From assembly GCA_019425045.1 (NCBI GenBank), contig JAHYYI010000006.1, positions 2,542 through 66,541 of the forward strand: a stretch of 64,000 nt of DNA, given 5' to 3'. Below the pieces are notes generated by a model. That model did no database searches. It saw only the letters and a program-made list of their open reading frames with translations, and was not told where the DNA came from. Origin of the DNA: Collinsella sp. GTDB taxonomy: Bacteria; Actinomycetota; Coriobacteriia; Coriobacteriales; Coriobacteriaceae. Below are positions 59,198 through 64,000 of the stretch, one piece after another. Position 1 is the stretch's first letter. Each line of letters opens with the position of its first letter. The position numbers and the translations under genes are program-made.

Positions 59198-61855
59198 TTA
59201 AGCGCCGAGCGCGGTCTTGGCAGCCGCGAGGGCATCGGCGATACCGGCAGCGTTCTTGCCGCCAGCCTGGGCCATGTTGGGACGACCGCCACCGCGACCG
59301 TCGACCAGGCCCGCGATCTGCTTGATCACGTTGCCGGCGTGGAAACCGGCCTCCACGGCGTCATCGGAGCCGGCAGCGAGCAGGGCCGGGGTGCCCTTTT
59401 CGGTCACGCTAGCGACGACGCAGGCGACGGGGCCGGCGACCTTCTGGTGCACGGTATCCCACACGTTGCGCAGGTCGGCAGCCTCAAGGCCCTGGAGCTC
59501 AGCGACGACGAGCTTGTAGCCATTGACCTCGACGGCACCCTCGATGGCGCCGGAGATGGCGTCGGAAGAGCCACCGGTCAGAGCTTTCTTGAGCTTGCCG
59601 GCGGTCTCGCGCAACTCGGCCTGCAGGTTCTCCACGCGAGCGGGAACCTCGTCCGCGCGGCACTTGAGCGCAGCGCCAGCGGCGTCAACAAGTGCTAGGC
59701 GGTCGGCCATGTAATCGAGAGCGCCCTTAGAGGTCACGGCCTCGATACGGCGGACGTTCGAGCCCGTGGAGGACTCGGAGATAATCTTGAACAGGCCGAT
59801 CTCGGCAGTGTTGGCAGCATGCGTACCACCACAGAGCTCGCGGGAGAACGGCTGATCCTCGGCGCCCACGGAAACGACGCGGACGACGTCGCCATACTTC
59901 TCGCCAAACAGGGCGACGGCGCCGGCGGCCTTGGCCTCGTCGATGCCCATGACGCAGGTCACGACCGGCTTAGATGCAAAGATCTGCTGGTTGACCAGGT
60001 CCTCAACAGCCTTGAGCTGCTCGGAAGACAGGGCCTCAAAGTGCGTGAAGTCAAAGCGCAGGTGCTCGGGCGTCACCAGCGAGCCAGCCTGGGAGACATG
60101 CTCGCCCAGGACCTGCTTAAGGGCGGCGTCAAGCAGGTGGGTGGCGGTGTGGTTGCGGCGCAGGAAGCCACGGCGCTCGGCGTCGAGCGCGGCGGTCACG
60201 GTAGCACCGACGGTCAGCGTGCCCTCGGCGACGTGCGCAACGTGGGCATACAGGCCGTTGTGGTTCTTGGTATCGGAAACGGTCAGCGAAACGCCCTCGG
60301 CGGAAAGCTCGCCGGCATCGCCCTGCTGGCCGCCCATCTCGGCATAGAACGGGGTGCGGTCGAGCACAACCTCGACATCCTCGCCCGCTGCAGCGGACTC
60401 GACGGACTCGCCGTTGCGCACGATGGCGACAACCTTGGCGCCTTCGATCACATCGTTGTCATAGCCATCGAACTCGGTCGCAGCGACCTTGTCCGAAAGC
60501 TCGACCCACACGTCGTTGAAGCTGCCCCAGGCGTCGCCCTTGGCATTGGCGCGAGCACGGGCCTTCTGGTCCTCCATGCAAGCGGTAAAGCCGTCCATGT
60601 CGACGTCGTGGCCGGCGGTGCCGGCAATCTCGACGGTCAGGTCGATGGGGAAACCAAAGGTATCGTGCAGCTTAAAGGCGACATCACCCGGGAGCACGGC
60701 GCCATCGGCAAGCGCTGCCAGGGCCTCGTCCAGGTAGACGCGACCGTTGTCGAGCGTCGTGGAGAAGCGCTCCTCCTCGGAAGCGACGATACCCTTAACG
60801 AGCGCGACGTTCTTAAGCAGCTCGGGATAGGCCTCGCCCATCTGGGCGTTGACCTCGTCGATGAACTTGGTCAGGAAGGCGCCCTCGATGCCCAGCAGGC
60901 GACCGTGGAACACGGCGCGACGGAGCAGACGGCGAAGGACGTACTCGCGACCCTCGTTGCCGGGAAGGATGCCGTCAGAGATCATAAAGTCGACGGCACG
61001 GGAGTGGTCGGCGATGATGCGCAGGGAGCGGCTGGCGCCGGAGTAATCGTCGGCGTCATAGGTCTTGCCGCTGATCTTCTCGCCCAGCTTGATGAGATGC
61101 TGCATCAGATCGCCGTCGTAATTAGCGGTCTTGTGCTGCATGATGGCGGCCATGCGCTCCAGGCCCATGCCCGTATCGAGGTTACGGTGCGGCAGCTCCG
61201 GCATGGAGCCGTCCTCCTGGCGGTCGTACTGGGTAAACACGAGGTTCCAGAACTCCAGGAAGCGGTCGCAGTCGCAGCCGGGCTTGCAGTCGGGGCTGCC
61301 GCAGCCGACCTCCTCGCCCATGTCAAAGTAGATCTCGGAGCAGGGGCCGCAGGGGCCGGTAGGGCCGGCGGCCCAGAAGTTGTCGTCCTCGCCCAGGCGG
61401 GAGATGTGGTCCTCGGCAACGCCCAGAGAACGCCACACGTCGTGGGTCTCGTCGTCCTCGGTAAAGACGGTAAAGTACAGGCGATCGAGCGGCAGCTTGA
61501 ACTCCTTGGTGATGAGCTCGAAGGCCCAAGCGCAAGCCTGCTGCTTGGAGACGCCGCCAAAGGAGAAGTCACCGAGCATCTCGAAGAACGACAGGTGACG
61601 GCCGTCCTCGCCGATGCAGTCGATGTCGTTGGTGCGGACACACTTCTGGCAGGAGATCGCGCCGATCTCCTTCATGGTCTTCTTGCCCTGGTAGTACTCC
61701 TTAAACTGGTTCATGCCGGCGTTGGCAAGCAGCAGCGAGGGGTCGTCGGGAACAAGGGACGAAGAAGGATAGAGCTTAAGACCGCGCTCCTCAAAGAAGT
61801 TGAGGAACTTGGAGCGAATCTCGGCCGTAGTCATTGACGGGTAGTCAGCACTCAT
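59198..61855 (-). CDS. alaS: Alanyl-tRNA synthetase
   Basis: Charges tRNA-Ala and edits mischarged serine or glycine. The 885-residue protein has the class II core (GRHLSFFEMLGDFSFGG, RNLDTGMGLERMA), the editing domain with HTATH and CGGTH metal sites, and a C-terminal DHHA1 domain with GRGGGRPNMAQAGG. GAGGAG lies 9 bases before the ATG at 61855; an in-frame ATG 30 codons upstream lies within a terminator region and is rejected. Confidence 0.97.
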   Translation of the reverse strand: MSADYPSMTTAEIRSKFLNFFEERGLKLYPSSSLVPDDPSLLLANAGMNQFKEYYQGKKTMKEIGAISCQKCVRTNDIDCIGEDGRHLSFFEMLGDFSFGGVSKQQACAWAFELITKEFKLPLDRLYFTVFTEDDETHDVWRSLGVAEDHISRLGEDDNFWAAGPTGPCGPCSEIYFDMGEEVGCGSPDCKPGCDCDRFLEFWNLVFTQYDRQEDGSMPELPHRNLDTGMGLERMAAIMQHKTANYDGDLMQHLIKLGEKISGKTYDADDYSGASRSLRIIADHSRAVDFMISDGILPGNEGREYVLRRLLRRAVFHGRLLGIEGAFLTKFIDEVNAQMGEAYPELLKNVALVKGIVASEEERFSTTLDNGRVYLDEALAALADGAVLPGDVAFKLHDTFGFPIDLTVEIAGTAGHDVDMDGFTACMEDQKARARANAKGDAWGSFNDVWVELSDKVAATEFDGYDNDVIEGAKVVAIVRNGESVESAAAGEDVEVVLDRTPFYAEMGGQQGDAGELSAEGVSLTVSDTKNHNGLYAHVAHVAEGTLTVGATVTAALDAERRGFLRRNHTATHLLDAALKQVLGEHVSQAGSLVTPEHLRFDFTHFEALSSEQLKAVEDLVNQQIFASKPVVTCVMGIDEAKAAGAVALFGEKYGDVVRVVSVGAEDQPFSRELCGGTHAANTAEIGLFKIISESSTGSNVRRIEAVTSKGALDYMADRLALVDAAGAALKCRADEVPARVENLQAELRETAGKLKKALTGGSSDAISGAIEGAVEVNGYKLVVAELQGLEAADLRNVWDTVHQKVAGPVACVVASVTEKGTPALLAAGSDDAVEAGFHAGNVIKQIAGLVDGRGGGRPNMAQAGGKNAAGIADALAAAKTALGA

Positions 61856-61927
61856 AGAGGGAATCTCCTCGGTTTCACATCGAAACAGTTCAAACGTAAC
61901 GATATTACCATCCCGCCGCGCCTGTGC

Positions 61928-61957
61928 AAAAAAGAGGGTCGCCAAACAGCGACCCTC
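61928..61957 (-). terminator. Terminator upstream of alaS
   Basis: A 9-bp perfect stem (61934-61942 with 61949-61957) with a 6-base loop is followed on the minus strand by TTTTTT. It lies 72 bases before the alaS start and would stop minus-strand transcripts arriving from the transporter gene. No T-box signature is seen, so leader attenuation of alaS is less likely. Confidence 0.85.
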
Positions 61958-62011
61958 CAGCGAAAGTGCACGTTATTTAGTACTGCGCGATCCTTTGAAA
62001 AAGGACTGCTG

Positions 62012-62017
62012 TATAAT
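62012..62017 (+). promoter_or_regulatory. TATAAT -10 box before the small membrane protein
   Basis: A perfect TATAAT directly preceded by TG lies 32 bases upstream of the start codon. No -35 at standard spacing is convincing; TTGAAA lies only 11 bases away. Confidence 0.45.
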
Positions 62018-62049
62018 TGCATATAAGATTCACCCGGAAGGAGCGATCG

Positions 62050-62289
62050 ATGAAAAGCAAACGATTTGTCCTGAATGCACTTCTGGTTGTAGCACTTTTA
62101 GCGCTCTTAGCCTTCTCATGCTGGTACGCAAACCAACCATCATTTGGATACGTATTGTATACAGTAATGTCCGGCGATAAGGCTTATTACACTCTACGCG
62201 CAATTGACGTTCTCTTTTTCTATGTAGCCGGCCCCTTATCAATCGCTTTGGTCGCGTTTCTTGTCATTTACAACTTCAAGAAACGTTAA
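62050..62289 (+). CDS. Small two-helix membrane protein, function unknown
   Basis: The 79-residue protein has a basic start, a hydrophobic segment (about 8-26, ALLVVALLALLAFSCW), a short polar middle and a second hydrophobic segment (about 50-75), ending in KKR. GGAAGGAG precedes the ATG at a good distance. It is markedly AT-richer than its neighbours by eye and is flanked by minus-strand genes, so it may be acquired or under different selection. No known family was recognised. Its stop is 6 bases from the convergent transporter gene end. Confidence 0.7.
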   Translation: MKSKRFVLNALLVVALLALLAFSCWYANQPSFGYVLYTVMSGDKAYYTLRAIDVLFFYVAGPLSIALVAFLVIYNFKKR

Positions 62290-62295
62290 TAGAAC

Positions 62296-63708
62296 CTATT
62301 TAGAATCCGAATCGTCCATGGAGCCGTCGATGCCGGTTTTGGTGTCGTCGTTCATATTGAAATCGTCGTCTTTGGCGAAGGGATTCTTGAAAAAGCCCGT
62401 AGCATCGGGCTGAAGGCCCGAGAGCTTCATCCAGGGATTATCGAGCTCGGGTTTGGGCATGGCCTGGGCCTCGGGCGCAGTCTCGTTACCGATGAGCTCG
62501 GACTCATAGATGAAGGTGTCGTCGCCGAGCGCGTCGTAGGCGGCGACCGGGTTGCCATCGGCATCGCGGTACGGCGTGCCCTTAAACACGGCTCCGTCAT
62601 AGGCCACAAGCTGACGGCCGGTCTCATTCTCAAAGTAGTACACGAAGATGCCCTTGAGGGCCGCACAAAGCGGGATGGCAATAATCATGCCGATGGGCCC
62701 CATGAGTGCCGAACCAATAACGAGCGCCGTGAGGCTCATAATGGGATGCACCTGCACTGAGCTCTGCATGACCTTAGGCGAAATCACATTGTCGGTGACG
62801 TTTTGCGCGACCATCGTCACGATGAGCGTCCATAACGCCAACATGGGGCTGAACATAAAGCCGAGTACCGTGGCGATTGCCGCGCTCACCCAGGGACCGA
62901 CGACCGGAACCAAGTGCATGATGCCAGTGAAGATAGCCATGAGCGCCGCATACGGATGACCGATGATCATAAAACCGATAAAGGCGAGGAAACCACCGCA
63001 GATGGACGTCACGACCATACCGCGCATGTAGCCGCCGACAGAGCGAGAAAGGATGGCGACCATAAAGCGGTACGAGGTCTCCTTCTCCTGACCGATGATG
63101 GTGCAAATCTCGTGATGCATGCGAGGGTAGTCGCAGGCCATCCAGTAGGCAAGCACCAGACCAAGGAAGATCACGAACAACTGCGAGGCTGTATTGGTGA
63201 TGAGCGGGAACACACCGCGGCCAAGCTCGGCAGCAATCTGAGACACATACTTCGATGCCACGGTAACCAGCGACGAAAGATTATCGTCCAAATACTCCTT
63301 GAGCGGCGTGTTATTGAGCGTCTTGGCATGCGAGATCATCTCATTGAGATCGCCACCCGCAACACGAAGCTGCTCGGGCAGGCGGCTCAGGACTTCCATG
63401 ATCTGACCAAAGAGAATCGGCGACAAGATGCAAACGACACCGACGAGCACGGCAACAACAACAATAAGCGCGATAAGCGAACCGATGCCGCGATTCACGC
63501 CATGGTGCTCGAGCCAGTTGGTGATCGGGGACATCACAAAGGCAATGATGGAACCGACGGCAAGAAACTCGATAACCGGCGCCAGGATGCCCATAAGGTT
63601 AAAGATGACAGCGGCGATGACAATGCAGCCGACAACAGCCCAAATGCGAAGCGTCAGAATGCGGGTGTCGCGCAGCACGCGATCGGTTTGTTGGGGGTGT
63701 TCACTCAT
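62296..63708 (-). CDS. AI-2E-family transporter (UPF0118)
   Basis: The 470-residue membrane protein has about eight hydrophobic segments and the family's conserved C-terminal core: GIMHLVPVVGPWVSAAIATV, VTDNVISPKVMQSSVQVHP and GPIGMIIAIPLCAALKGIF. After the core comes an acidic cytoplasmic tail (about 370-470) rich in Asp. Members have been linked to autoinducer-2 export or to Na+/H+ exchange, so the name does not settle the substrate. Its ATG overlaps the sigma-factor stop, so the two are coupled. Confidence 0.9.
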   Translation of the reverse strand: MSEHPQQTDRVLRDTRILTLRIWAVVGCIVIAAVIFNLMGILAPVIEFLAVGSIIAFVMSPITNWLEHHGVNRGIGSLIALIVVVAVLVGVVCILSPILFGQIMEVLSRLPEQLRVAGGDLNEMISHAKTLNNTPLKEYLDDNLSSLVTVASKYVSQIAAELGRGVFPLITNTASQLFVIFLGLVLAYWMACDYPRMHHEICTIIGQEKETSYRFMVAILSRSVGGYMRGMVVTSICGGFLAFIGFMIIGHPYAALMAIFTGIMHLVPVVGPWVSAAIATVLGFMFSPMLALWTLIVTMVAQNVTDNVISPKVMQSSVQVHPIMSLTALVIGSALMGPIGMIIAIPLCAALKGIFVYYFENETGRQLVAYDGAVFKGTPYRDADGNPVAAYDALGDDTFIYESELIGNETAPEAQAMPKPELDNPWMKLSGLQPDATGFFKNPFAKDDDFNMNDDTKTGIDGSMDDSDSK

Positions 63709-64000
63709 GAACGAATCATCACTCCGTCGGGGTCGATCTTGTCCTGAATCTTCTTAAGCGTGCGGCGCAGCAGACGCGAAACCTGCACCTGAGAAATACC
63801 CAGCTTCTTGGCGATCTCGATCTGGGTCATGCCCTTCACAAAGCGCAGCTCGATCACCTCGCGCTCGCGCGGCGAGAAATCACGGATGGCTTCCTCGATC
63901 ACTAGGCGGTCATCGGTAAAGTCGAGCTCGTTGTCGTCGTCGGCGTAACGGTCGAGAATCGAAGGGGCATCGTCGGAATCGGACGCACCAGGAGCCTCGA
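63705..64000 (-). CDS. Alternative RNA polymerase sigma factor (SigB/SigF type), C-terminal part
   Basis: The gene runs off the right end; 97 residues are visible. After an acidic linker (SILDRYADDDNELDFTDD) comes sigma region 4: FSPREREVIELRFVKGMTQ, EIAKKLGISQVQVSRLLRR, a helix-turn-helix typical of the SigB/SigF/SigG group rather than of housekeeping or ECF sigma factors. It is coupled by ATGA overlap to the downstream transporter gene. Anti-sigma partners, if any, lie outside the window. Confidence 0.85.
   Translation of the reverse strand, partial: EAPGASDSDDAPSILDRYADDDNELDFTDDRLVIEEAIRDFSPREREVIELRFVKGMTQIEIAKKLGISQVQVSRLLRRTLKKIQDKIDPDGVMIRS

Noticed and set aside
59819..61837. A 672-codon plus-strand open frame opposite alaS.
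   Set aside because: Composition is typical of a codon-shadow frame and no motif was recognised; alaS is unambiguous.
61856..62049. A T-box leader for alaS.
   Set aside because: The hairpin and T-run exist, but no T-box consensus or specifier structure is seen, and the position fits a terminator of the upstream minus-strand operon.

Overview
The window looks like a chromosomal segment of a gut coriobacterium, most likely Collinsella or a close relative. This rests on high GC, tightly packed housekeeping operons, a single-chain Fe-S serine dehydratase, a fructose PTS with two 1-phosphofructokinases, and many long intergenic hairpins. No rRNA and no CRISPR array is present. The taxonomic call is an inference from gene content, not from a marker gene.

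Layout. 0-5 kb (minus strand): start of fmt, then def, priA and gltX. 5-14 kb (plus strand): metK, sdaA, an anchored L,D-transpeptidase, and a MacA/MacB-type efflux set of adaptor, ATPase and permease. 14-36.7 kb: a cobalamin and metal-tetrapyrrole island bordered by an IS21-type transposase relic (about 14.05 kb) and an IS3-type relic (about 36.6 kb). 36.7-41.7 kb: TetR regulator, flippase-like membrane protein, two identical tRNA-Glu(CTC) genes, cca and fruK. 41.8-48.6 kb: second fruK, ptsI, ptsH, fructose EII (fruA) and an RpiR regulator. 48.7-61.9 kb (minus strand): recN, nadK, tlyA, xseB, nusB, Asp23 protein, efp, pepP, an AroB-like protein, aroK, a YqeG-type phosphatase, mltG, ruvX and alaS. 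62-64 kb: a small AT-rich membrane protein, an AI-2E-type transporter, and the end of an alternative sigma factor.

The island has two divergent arms. The minus-strand arm is a run of 17 overlapping or abutting genes (cbiF, D, L, G, H, ET, A, cobT, cobU, cobS, a CobU-CobC fusion, cbiB, cobD, cbiP, cobO, cbiC, cbiJ). It covers the anaerobic route from cobalt-precorrin-2 to adenosylcobalamin. The plus-strand arm starts with a consensus promoter and a cobalamin riboswitch. It then encodes a Tat-exported lipoprotein version of the cobalt chelatase CbiK, a small lipoprotein, a substrate-binding lipoprotein carrying a related extra domain, a FecCD/BtuC permease and an ABC ATPase whose tail is broken at the island edge. 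No cytoplasmic cobalt chelatase is in the window. The plus arm is the best candidate for an undescribed system: B12-repressed handling or uptake of a metal-tetrapyrrole at the cell surface.

Intergenic space carries several families of long inverted repeats. Two copies, before sdaA and before ptsH, share three conserved blocks at identical spacing while their outer and inner stems differ in sequence but stay complementary. That pattern suggests a conserved structured RNA or DNA element. Start codons were chosen by ribosome-binding site and family N-terminus, so several genes begin inside a longer open frame.
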